This document shows positions 50,670 to 61,048 of a stretch of 64,000 bases of DNA, in pieces. Where the stretch lies: positions 10,722,773 to 10,786,772 of the forward strand of contig CM020510.1 of the NCBI GenBank assembly GCA_009823395.1, read 5' to 3'. The stretch's first letter is position 1, and the number at the start of each line of letters is the position of its first letter. A model generated the notes under the pieces. It was not told the origin of the DNA, did no database searches, and was given only the letters and a program-made list of their open reading frames with translations. Source of the stretch: Thamnaconus septentrionalis. Taxonomy: Eukaryota > Chordata > Actinopteri > Tetraodontiformes > Monacanthidae. A program made the position numbers and the translations under genes.

Positions 50670-50746
50670 CTGGAGACTTGTCCTTCATCTTCATCCTGAG
50701 GTATCTGGGCTCCAGCCTGAGCACAGGATGAGTGGTGGATGGATGG

Positions 50747-51554
50747 TTTTGTGAAGACCACTGCCTCCGTCATGGTATTCGGTCCTCTAAACCAAATTGA
50801 AGGGTTTCCTCCAACGAATCTAAACGAGAGCTGAAGTCACGCAGACCCACCTGTCAGAGTGGGGATGACTCCAGAGTCGTCGACGGCCACGGGCACGTCG
50901 CTGCTAATTGACCTTTTTATCCAGCTAAGGGGAGCGGTATCTTTCTTTTGAGTACCTACTCTGGACCCTCGTGTTGTTTCTTTTAATTGGAACTCCAGGC
51001 AGCCACCGGGGCGTCTGCGAGAGAAAAGTAATTAAAATTACAATGAGGTCGGCGGCCGCGTTACGGCGTGGAGAGGTGGTGGGGGTGGGGGTTGGTTAGG
51101 GCGCCGACCGACCCACCGGCCGGCCGGCCGGCCGGCTTGGCTCCAGCTCGCTGCCCTTGTACTCATTCATTAGTGATGTGCTGCTTCTTACTTGATCCCT
51201 CCACCCTCTCGGACGGAGACACGGCCGTGTAGATGTGCCCGTCGTGTTAATGACTCCCCCCAGCCTTTTTTGCACAGCGCTACAACCTTGTACCGGGTCT
51301 TTCCGCGGATGCATAGGGAGCCGTGGTCGCCTCCTCCGCAGAATGGGTTGAGCGAGCGGCCGAATCCACAGATTTGTCTCTGAGTGTTTGTGCGTGCGTG
51401 CACTACCTGGCGAGCTAAATTGACTCCTTGACTTTCAGTGCATGTACTCGTTATTGACCGGGGCGCCTGGCCCGGCCTTGAACGCTTGTTAATCGCAATT
51501 ATTTTTTTTTCTCCCCGCCCTCCCTCTCTCCCTACCCCCACTTTCTGCTCGCAG
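50747..51554 (+). other. nectin1: end of nectin1 intron 1
   Basis: This is intronic sequence leading to the V exon acceptor, with a CCGG tandem at about 51115-51136 and, just before the exon, a pyrimidine-rich tract (51501-51550) ending CTCGCAG. A long open frame on the minus strand across 51188-51994 is the shadow of the GC-rich V exon. Confidence 0.7.
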
Positions 51555-51926
51555 GTGGCGATGGACAAATGATACAAATGGACGCCAGCAAGTCGGGCTT
51601 TGTGGGCTCGCAGGTGGAGCTGCGCTGCATTTTCATCAATAGCAACCCGCCGGTCAAGATCTCCCAGGTCACCTGGCAGAAGCTGCTGAACGGCACCAAG
51701 CAGAACGTGGCCATCGCCAACCCGGCCCTGGGCGTGTCCGTGCTGCCGCCCTTCAAGGAGCGGGTCAGCTTCAAGCAGGCGGCGGTCCGCCACCGCACGC
51801 CCTCGCTGGAGGACACCACCATCGTCTTCTCCAACCTGCAGCTGTCCGACGAGGCCGCCTACATCTGCGAGTACACCACGTTTCCCGCGGGCAACAGGGA
51901 GAACACGGTCAACCTCACCGTGTTCG
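51555..51926 (+). CDS. nectin1: nectin-1, V-type Ig domain exon (exon 2 by family gene structure)
   Basis: This exon encodes the membrane-distal V domain of nectin-1, an immunoglobulin-superfamily adhesion molecule that trans-dimerises at adherens junctions. It follows a long pyrimidine tract and GCAG, and ends at a GTAAGG donor. It is 372 nt, enters and leaves in phase 1, and has no internal stop. In its translation (codon 1 split) the disulphide cysteines are at 25 and 105, with Trp41 in strand C. The three nectin/PVR/TIGIT family motifs are present: ISQ (36-38), A-x6-G (53-60) and TFPAG (109-113). N-glycosylation sequons lie at Asn46 and Asn120. The strings VTWQK, NGTKQNVAI and FPAGNRE favour nectin-1 over nectin-2, -3 or -4. 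The segment between the strand-D region and strand E (around residues 74-88) is several residues longer than I recall for mammalian nectin-1. Codon ends are about 93% G/C, unlike the flanks. Whether this is the a or b teleost paralogue cannot be decided here. Confidence 0.96.
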
Positions 51927-53966
51927 GTAAGGATTCCAGTTTTTCGAGTCGAGTATTTGTGATTTTCACAATAAAGTACATGGATTGTGGGCAAAAAAAA
52001 TGAAAAATGTGGGGTTAGGAACCCGCAGCCGCAAGTAAAATGTGATTTGTCAAAAGTTCAGGTTTCCTGACTGTTTGGGTCGGTACCTGGCACGTCACAA
52101 GTATGGTTGGAAATAGATTATGTTTTTTTTTTTCCCAGCGGATCAGCTAAATATAGCGCCAAGAATAAAAAATACCAACCAATGTGGTTCTTCCAGAAAC
52201 AATGGAGCGTTTTTCTCAATCCTAATTCACAAGCTCAGACTTGCATTTTTCCTTCTTTGTGGAGACTGTGGACTCTGTTATCATCCTTTGGGTCAACTCA
52301 AACGCATGCTTGTCCTTTGCTTACAGAGCAGTTGCAGTGCTAGCGGCTGTAACAGTCTTTAGCCAGCGACGTCGCTGTCAAACATGATTCCGCAGGCTCC
52401 CTCTTATTAACTCAACTTGTTGTTCTATTGAATCCGGTCTGATGGGTGATATTTTCTTTAACTTCCTTTATTGGCATTGTGAGAAAACAATGACTAGAAC
52501 GGTCAGACTTTGATAGATGGCTCGATGAGACCAGTGTCATGTCATTTAATACCAGCCCCCGGTTTGGCCCTAATGGCCCTTTATTAAAGGGAACTGCCGC
52601 AGAGAGGACTCAATAGAAATGGCAGGTGAGACGGAAATCAATAAGGCCACTTCACCGTGTGTAATTTGGCTTGAATAATCTAATCTTTGAGGGGGAAAAA
52701 ATAGGGCGCTGGAGGTGTAGTTTGCCTTTTAAAAGGTTTCGGGCTGACACTGATTAAAGATCTTAACTAGAAAAAATTAAGTGCAAGTGTGTATCTCCAA
52801 GTGTCCGGAAGAGGAGAGGATAAAATAACAATTGTCTTCAGTAGTTCCTACTTTTAGAGCCTCTTGACAGCTCGGCTGGCCCATTTTGAGTTTGCAGAGT
52901 CCTTTCAGGCCCGTGCAGCTCAGTGAACATCAAGACCCCTGTGTAACCAACCAATCACATTCAAAGGGCCTCTTCATGGCCTTTCCCTCTTTCAGCCGTG
53001 CATTCACTCCAGCTCAAGCCTGCCTTTTGATGTACCCCATGTAGACTGCTAATTGGCAACTCGAACAGGATTCAGATTAAAGGGCTGTTCATTTCGGTAG
53101 GTAAGTGTGTTCCTGCGTGTACGAGAGCTTTGGCAACTGCTTTGGCTCTGAGAATTAAAATGAAGCCAAGCCTCACCTGCTTTGCTTTCGTAATTATTGA
53201 ACTTCATTACTGATCCGCAGAATACGACAAAAATCAGCTCTTTTCAAAAAATTCTCTTTCATGAGCATTAATTACTTAACCTTGCCGCTGGATTGCTCAG
53301 ATTTAAATTTCGGAATTCTCTCTTGTCCATTCTTTTCAAAACTCTCATCGATAGCGATTCAGTCACGTCCCATGGATCTACAACCAATCAATTTACTTTA
53401 GAGGCAGAAGGTACAAGAAAGGTTTGGCTGAGTTGAAAGGGAGAAGGGTCTGCTAACTAAGAGAAACCAGTACAAGGAGCCAGTGTGGATACAGCATTAT
53501 CAGTGGCTGTGTTAGAGCTGGGCGGCATTTTCACATGAGGAGCATATTTAAAAAAAAAAAGAAATTGAACTAAAGGAACTTTTTGAACTTTTTTCTCGGT
53601 CAGCACCATGTTTTCACTTCACTCCCAATTAGCCTTGGCAAGAGTTAGCGTGTACACAGCGGTGCATTGTGGCTAGCCGCGAGAGATATTAGCGTGTTGT
53701 ATTGGCACTTTTTAATTTTTCTAAACCGGGTGGTTTTTTCACAAGAGCAGAATGAACAAAGACACAAAACGGCAAAACTAAACACAGAGGCACATAGCAG
53801 CTAGTGTGCGGCTAATGTGGCCCTCGTGACTAAAAGAAGCCTCGCATTAGCTTAGCTGCTAAGCTTGCCTCGAGTTCTGTTGTCCGGAGGTCCTGAGAAA
53901 ATTTAGGAAGTTCTCCATCTGTCAAAGCAGGTTGGTCACGTTCCCTCTTCTCTCCCCTCCACGCAG
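51927..53966 (+). other. nectin1: nectin1 intron 2
   Basis: This 2040-nt intron separates the V and first C exons, bounded by GTAAGG and CACGCAG. I see no coding sequence in it. The V-exon frame would run 25 codons into it before a stop near 52001. The 3' part (about 53600-53840) has the GCTAGC/TTAGC-rich look of an old dispersed fish repeat, but no second copy in the window proves it. Confidence 0.85.
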
Positions 53967-54266
53967 CTCGCCCCATGACGCGCATGACGTTGACCACGCC
54001 CTCCATCGTCGCCAGGGCCCAGAAGCGCAAGATGACCGTGGCCACCTGCGTGTCGGCCAACGGGAAGCCGCCGAGCGTGATCAAATGGGACACCCGGCTG
54101 AAGGGGGAGGCCACCTTCCAGGAGACGCGCAACCAGAACGGGACGGTGACGGTGCGCAGCAACTACGTGGTGGTGCCGAGCCGCGAGACCCACAAGCAGA
54201 AGCTCACGTGCATCGTCACGTACCGGAACGAGAGGGTCACGGACAGCGTGGTGCTGAACGTGCAGT
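53967..54266 (+). CDS. nectin1: nectin-1, first C-type Ig domain exon (exon 3)
   Basis: This exon encodes the second Ig domain (C type) of the nectin-1 ectodomain, which supports cis-dimerisation and spaces the V domain from the membrane. A CT-rich tract and CACGCAG precede it, and a GTAAGG donor follows. It is 300 nt, phase 1 at both ends. The first codon (Ala) is completed by the last base of the V exon, and the last base begins a Tyr codon completed in the next exon. Cysteines are at residues 28 and 82 of the exon product. SANGKPPSV (30-38), the Trp41 region with TRLKGEA (43-49), NGTVTV (58-63) and VPSRE (70-74) are hallmark nectin-1 strings. Asn58 is a glycosylation sequon. If the downstream intron were retained, translation would stop after five further codons. 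The frame joins exactly to the exons on either side. Confidence 0.96.
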
Positions 54267-54880
54267 GTAAGGATCTTTGTTAATCTCCCTCCCCTACCGC
54301 ACCTGCCCGTCGTGTTCTCATGCCCTCTGGTGTTGTCATTTCCTGCTTCGGGGGCGTTAAAACCGGTCTTCACAGTTTACTGTAAACAAAGAGGTCTTGT
54401 AAACAGCCTGGAAACTGAATGTAGTCACATGGAAAGAGCCTTATGCTACCACATACACACTATACTAGCACTACAGAAAAATGTTTTGTTTTTTCTGAAT
54501 TTTTTACAAAACATAAAGTCCATAATGAACTGGTAATCTGGCCAGGTATTGAAGACATTGGCACCTTTTGTTGTGCTGTAGCCGCTGCTGTTGTTATCTT
54601 TCATTTCAATTCATAGTTTGAGAAACGAGTATTGCATTATCCTATTGAAATACCCTACTTTCATCATGTAATACTACTGTGTCATGGACATTTTCCATGT
54701 GTGTAGCGTGTCTGTGTATATTTGCTGGTTGCATTTAAAAGTGACGTTAAGGATGACAATACAAAGAAGTGTTTAGTATATTGTAAGTACGTCATGTCCG
54801 AGTAACATTTAACAGAAACACAGAGTTCCAGTTGAAGTTTCCTGAAAACAAGTGTTGAACATACATTTATGTTTTTATTT

Positions 54881-54911
<31 letters not shown>

Positions 54912-55104
54912 TAATGTAAAATGCCTCAGAACACCTTGGACACTGACGTTAATGACTCAAAACCTCTGCAATTCTGTGTGCAGCCCTAAAACCTTCACTT
55001 TGCAAAGCATTATTAATTGCTGCACTGGCCACTCTCCAGGTTGGGGGGGAAATGTCTTCTTTGTTGTGGAGTTGTAACTGATGATGGCCACGACTCTGTT
55101 GCAG
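54267..55104 (+). other. nectin1: nectin1 intron 3
   Basis: This 838-nt intron is AT-rich, with T/A runs at about 54880-54915, in sharp contrast to the GC-rich exons either side. No gene or mobile element was recognised in it. Confidence 0.85.
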
Positions 55105-55222
55105 ACGAACCCGAGGTAAAGATCGAGGGCTTCGACGGGAACTGGTACCTGAACCGTCAGAACGTTCAGCTGACCTGCCGGGCCGACGCCAACCCTCCCG
55201 TCACCATCTACCAGTGGAAACT
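55105..55222 (+). CDS. nectin1: nectin-1, first half of third Ig domain (exon 4)
   Basis: This 118-nt exon encodes the N-terminal half of the membrane-proximal Ig domain. It enters in phase 1 (completing Tyr of YEPEV) and leaves in phase 2 inside a Leu codon. The acceptor is CTGTTGCAG with a weak pyrimidine tract; the donor is GTGAGT. The product contains GFDGNWYL (residues 9-16), Cys25, and ADANPP (27-32), all characteristic of nectin-1. The first disulphide cysteine is here and its partner is in the next exon. The family is known to split this domain over two exons, and the match here is exact. Reading into the intron meets a TGA straight after the donor's first base, so intron 4 retention would truncate the protein inside this domain. 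Confidence 0.95.
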
Positions 55223-55755
55223 GTGAGTCTCATCGAGCAAAAATCTCTCACAAGTGGAGACAAGACCAGACAAGCTTTGTCTTGTTTCTTCTTTTTTTTC
55301 CCACACGTTCAAACGAGAAGTTTTTTTTTTGGTTTTTTTGTTTTTTTGAAGCGCTGATCTTTACTGATAAAGAAAAGCTAACCAATTCGCTTTATCGTCT
55401 CCAGAAAATTTGTCTCCGTGTTGTTTGTTTGCAAATTGTGTAATGAAGATAAGACGGGCAGCTGGGGCCGGCGCAGCACAACAATAGGGCCTGGTTGGCG
55501 GCGGCGATGTTGCACCCCGCCGACTATCTGCCTGCCGGTCGCAGATAGCGGGAGATAAATACAAACAGTGGAGAAAAAAAAAAATGCTTTTGCATCTTGG
55601 GCCCTCACTTCAAAGCCAAAGTACCAGCATGAAGTCGGAGAGGCAAGAAAGAGTCACTGTTTAACACGGTGTTTTCTGGTGGAGGGCACGGAAAAGCTGC
55701 GGTGAGAGAGGGGGCCGCGGTCGGTTCAGGCCGGCATACTGCAGGGCTGACATCA

Positions 55756-55789
55756 GTGTGTGTGTGTGTGTGTGCGTGTGCGTGTGTGT
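55756..55789 (+). repeat. (TG)n microsatellite
   Basis: TG run of about 34 bp with two C interruptions, inside nectin1 intron 4. Confidence 0.93.
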
Positions 55790-56611
55790 CTTTTTTCTTT
55801 TCTTGATCTGCCTCAGAGACTTTTTTTTACAAACACACGAGCAGCACCGAGAGACACAAACATGTTTTCAAGGCCCCCCGGGGAGACGCTAAATAACCCG
55901 CGGGTTTCATCCGTTTTGAGTAATGGTTCGAAAGTTTGCCGAGCAGAAATGATTCAGTTTCTGAGGACGAGGCACCGAAAGATGGGGAAAAACTCGCCAC
56001 GTGCACAGTTCTTGGCCCTTGCACTCTGATTTCTTTCTCTTTTTTTGTGTGTTCTGCCTGAAGCCCGTCACAGTGGCGCTGTTGTTTAATGCATTAGTCC
56101 TCAAGTGAATGCACGTCGTTCACAGATAAATCCCCTTTTCATTTTCAAGGAATAGCGACAGTAGATTAGAAAATATTAAGAAATGTAAAATATTCACGTC
56201 AACACAACGACACACAACACTACACAAACAGCAGAGGACAGATCACCTCTGCTGTTTGTGTCTTCCTGGAAGTTGGTTGGGGGGGGGGACTTGGTCGAGA
56301 CCTTTGGCTCAGGGCTGCTATCAGTTTCTTTCCTCACTTGTTCTTACCTTCGTTGAAATGAGCCAATGAGTATAGAGGCCTGGAGGTAGCAGTGCTAGCT
56401 AGACTGGCCGTGCAGGGATCCGGTTTGTTTCGGTGTGTGTGCGCGGCTCAGGATTGCAACACCTAGTGGTGAAACGATGTCGCATGATGCCTCTTTAATA
56501 CGGACCAAAGTAACTACATAGCAATTTTGGCAGCAGAAGCAGCATATCTAGCTGAAAATTTGTTTGCGTATGTAAACAAATTAGCAGACAGAGACATTTT
56601 TTTAATTGCCG

Positions 56612-56640
<29 letters not shown>
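56612..56640 (+). repeat. poly-T run
   Basis: Homopolymer of 29 T in nectin1 intron 4. Confidence 0.95.
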
Positions 56641-56642
<2 letters not shown>

Positions 56643-58419
56643 CTGGTTGCATGCTTTGCTTATACAACACTATCAGGTGAGGCTGTAATTACCTCGATAG
56701 GGAAAGTCACGGCTGCATTTCAACGAGGTTGGAGGGATCGCTATCCGTGGCTCCTCTCATGAATCCATTTAGCTTTGCGAGCTAGACACTGATACCGGCA
56801 GAGCAGCGGGAGCAGGGGGAGAGGAGATGGGAAAGGTTTGACCTGTTTTCTTCTCTTCTCTTCTGTTTTTTTTTTTTTTTTTTCTGCTCCCCCCCTTTAG
56901 AGACAAAGGCAGATTGGGAGAGATAGGGGAGTGTGGGTGGGCGGGAGAGGAGAGGAGAGAGAGGGTGGGTGCGCAGAGACGTGATGTGGAAAGACGAGGG
57001 CACGGCGCTGACAGATCGGAGGGGACGGCCACTGCAGCACTGAAAATGAGATGCCAAATCTGTTGTGAAGGTTCCCCAGGGCTCCGCCGTGGAGGTCAGC
57101 GCAAGGCTGCCACCGAACCAACCGGAGCAGACCGCCGTTGCCGCGTCGCGTTGCGTCACCGCGCTTGACCACAAACACCCGAATACAAATGAAAAAAAAT
57201 AAAAAAAATTGGCATCGCCCCGATATGATAAATATTCATGGGGCTGTGGAAGCCCGGCCCGGGTTATTTTCAGTACATTGGAGCATCGGCGCGATTCAGA
57301 GAGATTCTCTGTTCTCCTCCCTCTGTGTGGGTTTCCGTGGCTGCGGCGGCGCAAACTCAAAACATCTCGGGTTTGTGTCGTCTACGCTCACGTTTCGCAT
57401 CTTGTTGTGTGTGTGTGTGTGTGTATTTGCCGTGTGAAGTGTGTAGCAGTGCTGGGAGACTTTGGCTTGCGCGCATCTTCAAAGAGAACATACGAGCATC
57501 ATTTATTTCTTTTATTTTTTTTCCTCCTCCTCCTCCTCCTCCCGGGCAACAAAATAACCACGACCGTTTCTCAAAGTGGGTTAATGCGAAGCTGCTCTGA
57601 AAGAGACTTGAGGGAAATGAAAAATAAGTCACCCGCCCGGTTTTTTGAACATCACTGTTTGTCTTTGGAACGTTTGTTTTCAGGGCATCCTCGGTTTTTT
57701 TTTTCTGTTGTTGTTATTTTGTTTTTGTTCTATCCTTTTTTTTGTGATTTCCTACTGTAATTCTCAGACAACAGTATTTAACTGTTGAAGGGAGGGCCGA
57801 GGAGTTGTTTATTGTCACTAATGACTTACGGTAATTACTTTAAGTCGTTCGGAGGTTTCATTGATCTTTACTTCCTTCTATCTCTGCTTTCTCAGGCGCA
57901 CATTTGTTTGATTGAGTAATTACGGCTAATAAAACCTTATTTTGGTGAGCGTTATTTCATCTACGCAACACAGTTTTTTATTTATTTTTTTTTTTTAAAT
58001 GAAGTCATCCTATCATTAATTAGCAGTTCACATATCCGTCTGTGTGCCGAGGGATTTGTTTCCTCCGTCTCAGGTCGTTAGCCGCTCTCACTGCTGCCCC
58101 CTCTGGCTCTCCCAGTCAGACGACCCGCAGAAAGAAAAAAAAAAAAGAAAGACGTCCCCGACAGGGTGTGTGGTGAATCGCACTTTGCCAGCCTTTCATT
58201 TCTGGAGCGAATCAATTGGGCTTTGCAGAAGTCAGCATTTGATAAAAGGGCTCTGGCAGTTAACTGATCACTGAGCGGCGACACGCGCGACTGTTGGCGA
58301 CCGTGGCTACCGGAACGCCGCCGCCGCCGCCGCCTCAGCACACGTAAAAAAAGAAAAAGACCTGCGTTAGCAGTTCTCTCTTTTTTTCTTTCATTTGGTT
58401 CCAAGTAATGGACACGACT

Positions 58420-58722
58420 CTCAGCGGCCACTTTATCAGGTGCAACATTCACTTCAAAAGGGGTTTAACTGACTCTGAACGCGGTCGCCACTGCCAGACG
58501 GCCTGATGCGAGTTTTTCACAAACTGCTGATCGCACAACCATCTCCAGTCGGGGGTTTCGCAGAGGACGGCCCCTCAAAGAGAGAAAATATTCAGTAAGG
58601 AGAAAAAGGCCTTGCAGATGTCAGGGGTCAGAGGTCAGAGTAGTCAGACTGCTTCGGTCAGGAGCTCAAACAACCAAAGTCTGCTGGTCTCTGAAGGCAC
58701 AAGGCCACCTTCAAGCAGCTCC
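58420..58722 (+). mobile_element. Tc1/mariner-type transposon, 5' fragment
   Basis: The fragment opens with CTCAGCGGCCACTTTATCAGG, closely matching the terminal repeat of a Tc1-like family that is very common in fish genomes (a CAGCGGCCACTTTATTAGG end, from memory). Downstream it keeps degenerate transposase sequence in order: GACTCTGAACG, GCCAGACGG, CAGAAACTGCTGATC-like, CGCACAACCATCTC, AGAGAAAATATTCAGT and GGTCAGAGGTCAGAG. Similarity fades near 58722. The catalytic part and right terminal repeat are absent, so it is a dead 5' remnant inside nectin1 intron 4. Confidence 0.8.
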
Positions 58723-60714
58723 CTGCCTTTCGACACTGACTTCTTCTATTGAAACAAATCTGCTCTTGATGTGATTTAGCCACGTATAAGTGACATTTAA
58801 TAGCAGATTAATTAGTAAATGACTCATCACATTGTCTGCCAGCCTGATGCGGACGAGCCGCGTTGAAAGGCTGTTCGCGCTGCTGAAGTGCTCCGTCGGT
58901 GGCCCTCCGTGAAGAGGAAGAGGCTTTTTCAATGTCACAACCCTGTCCAGAAATCTCTATTTTTTCTCTGCATTCATCGTTATGAGCGAGGCACGGCCGC
59001 ATTGTTTTCCAGCCCGCCGCGGAGATTAAGAGTTCATGTTTTTAATTTCATTTTAATTCATCCTGCTTATTATACAGCTGCGGTGAGTCGATTTAGCTGA
59101 CATTTGCTGGTTGTTCTAAAGCAGTGACCTCACTAATCCGGTTTGTTTTCTGCATCTTGAAGCCGTTAAGGCCCCACACGAGGCTCAATTCACTTTGCCA
59201 AAGCTTTCTAATAATAACACACGTCCGTCTTCCCATGAATGGGAAAAGTCAATCGTTCGCCTCTGTTGCTTGCGCCCGCTTTTCTGAATAATATGCACTT
59301 TGTGAAAATAAATAAATAAATAAAAGTTCCCATTGTAATGTCACAAAGGGTTGGAACCTAATCCCCCAGCCACAAGCCCTCTTTAGAGAAGAGAAGTTAT
59401 TTTTAAACTAAAAATAACTAAAATGAATTTTTGAACACCAGCATTTTACCGCAAATTTATGCTAGCTGCTAGCTAGTAGCAGATTACCCAGCTAACCCTG
59501 GAGTGTCACTTTTTTTCGAGACGTTTTACTAGCATTCAGTAAACATGTTGTGTTTTTTTTGTTAGTATCTTTTCGTTTTAACACATTTAAATTTGCCTGT
59601 GTGCAAAAACGCAGCGAGACTTGAACCCGATTAGCTTCAGCGTTCAGCAGTGCAGCGTTCCAGCCGTCCTTCGCAGCCGTTGACCTCGACAAGAGTTTTC
59701 CAATCAGATAAAAAAAAAAAATCACGTGGTGCATCGAGGGAAGGGTTAAAATGAACGTAAATATGTCTCAAACTAAATGACACAAAGCCGCGATTAAAAA
59801 CACACAGTTGTAAACACCTGCTGCTGACAACAGTCACACCTGTGTGATCCGTGAGGAAGTGCGTCTACGTGCTGCGGCCTCACGGGAGCCGCAGCCGCCG
59901 CCACTGTTTGCCTCTGCTTTATTACTCGTGCGCCACTGGCACGGTGGGAGGAAAGTAGTAGCAAATGACAGACGGAGTGAAATTTATGTTTCAGCCCCGC
60001 GGCTCAATCAGGCTCCTGTGTGAACTTGTTTTGCGAGGAGAATCTACCGTGGGGAAGGTGCCGTTCACATGGTGACGGAGGAGGAGGAGGGGGGGGGGCA
60101 GCCAGGAAACCGATAATTGTCCTGAAATGTGATACCTCTGACTGTGCCTCCCTCCCTCCCCTTTATGAAAAGGGGTTTGAGATGATAGAATCAAGGGTCG
60201 CGTCCTCCTGATCCGTGACCTCCCAGTTTGAGCGACGGCATCAAAGCAGGGCGGCCGGTCTGGACGCGGTCGGCGTCGCATAGCGTGAAGGCAAACAACC
60301 AACCCCTCCCTCCCAGCAAAAACAAAAAGGGGCGGGTCAGTCGGCCGTTCTGTTGCCTCAGCGCTTATCGCTCCATCAGCCCACCGCCACCGCCACCCCC
60401 ACCCTCACCCTCACCCACCGTCACCCCACCGACGGCTCCCACGAGCTTTGAATGCAGCCATGTGAACCTTAATGTGGATGAGGAAGTGAAGCCGGCTGAG
60501 ACAGACCACACGCCCCCCCCATTCTGTTTGTCTTCTTCTTATATATGTACAGTATATTCCCGTCCCCCCCGTCCCCCCAGGCCCCTCGGGCTCCGGCTCT
60601 GCCATACCTGCTCGGACCTGCTGGGAATCTCTGTCCGCATAATTGTGTTTGGGCTTGATGGATGACGGCTGATATACGGCCGTCAAATATTTGTGGTGTT
60701 TTTCTTGCGCTCGA

Positions 60715-60715
<1 letters not shown>

Positions 60716-60751
<36 letters not shown>
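60716..60751 (+). repeat. (CA)n microsatellite
   Basis: Pure CA run of about 35 bp, roughly 145 bp upstream of exon 5. Intronic CA repeats near exons can bind hnRNP L and alter splicing, a known effect not tested here. Confidence 0.96.
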
Positions 60752-60753
<2 letters not shown>

Positions 60754-60896
60754 CGGGTGCTGCTGAAGAATGCGTGTGTGTTTTCACCACTGCTCTTGTG
60801 AGGGATTTGTTTTTCTACCTTTCTGTCTGAACTGTACCCAGGTGGTTGTTCAGCTTCTTTTCTCATTCATCATTTTCTTCACCTCCCCCGCCGCAG

Positions 60897-61048
60897 CTTG
60901 AACGGCTCCCTGCCCACCAACGTGGAGATCCGGAACAACACGCTGTTCTTCAAGGGCCCCGTGACCTTCGACCTGGCCGGCACGTACGTGTGCGACGCCA
61001 CCAACGGCATCGGGACCCGCACCGGCATCGTGGACGTGAACATCACGG
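60897..61048 (+). CDS. nectin1: nectin-1, second half of third Ig domain (exon 5)
   Basis: This 152-nt exon completes the third Ig domain. It enters in phase 2 (finishing the Leu codon split across intron 4) and leaves in phase 1 after VNIT. A strong pyrimidine tract ending CCGCAG precedes it, and the donor is GTAGGT. The joined product reads QWKL then LNGSLP, followed by NTLFFKGP, and GTYVC with the partner cysteine at exon residue 32, then DATNGIGTR. Sequons are at Asn2, Asn13 and Asn48. In mammals the exons after this point differ between the transmembrane and secreted nectin-1 isoforms. No continuing exon with a membrane segment was recognised in the remaining 2.95 kb, so the gene runs off the window. 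Without the donor, the frame stays open for 48 more codons after the split codon, to a stop near 61194. Confidence 0.95.

Larger units (their letters stand above)
49901..50746 (+). mobile_element. tRNA-derived SINE, split by a hAT insertion
   Basis: The SINE is in two pieces, 49901-50031 and 50678-50746, about 200 bp when the insertion is discounted. The left piece has a B-box-like sequence (GAGTTCGATCCC, about 49936-49947) and GTGTGGCCCTGCGACGAACTGG. The right piece has GGGCTCCAGCCTGAGCACAGGAT and ends TGGATGGATGG. The same blocks in the same order occur in the minus-strand SINE at 43133-43353, which supports both the identity and the interruption. The 5' boundary is approximate and the A box is poorly preserved, so this copy looks old. 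Confidence 0.75.
55223..60896 (+). other. nectin1: nectin1 intron 4
   Basis: This 5674-nt intron splits the third Ig domain. It holds TG repeats (55756-55789, 57406-57424), a 29-nt poly-T (56612-56640), a GC-rich stretch at 57060-57170, a Tc1/mariner fragment (58420-58722) and a CA repeat (60716-60751). Segments near 56380-56500 and 59440-59510 resemble dispersed fish repeats but have no confirming second copy here. No additional exon was recognised. Confidence 0.8.

Noticed and set aside
51188..51994. 268-codon open frame on the minus strand
   Set aside because: It lies antisense to the GC-rich V exon, where stop codons are rare on both strands. It has no family motif, while the + strand has full Ig-domain hallmarks and correct splice sites.
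53936..54373. Open frames on the minus strand and in other + frames over the first C exon
   Set aside because: These are shadows of the GC-rich nectin1 exon. Only the frame starting at 53967 joins in phase with its neighbours and carries the Ig cysteines.
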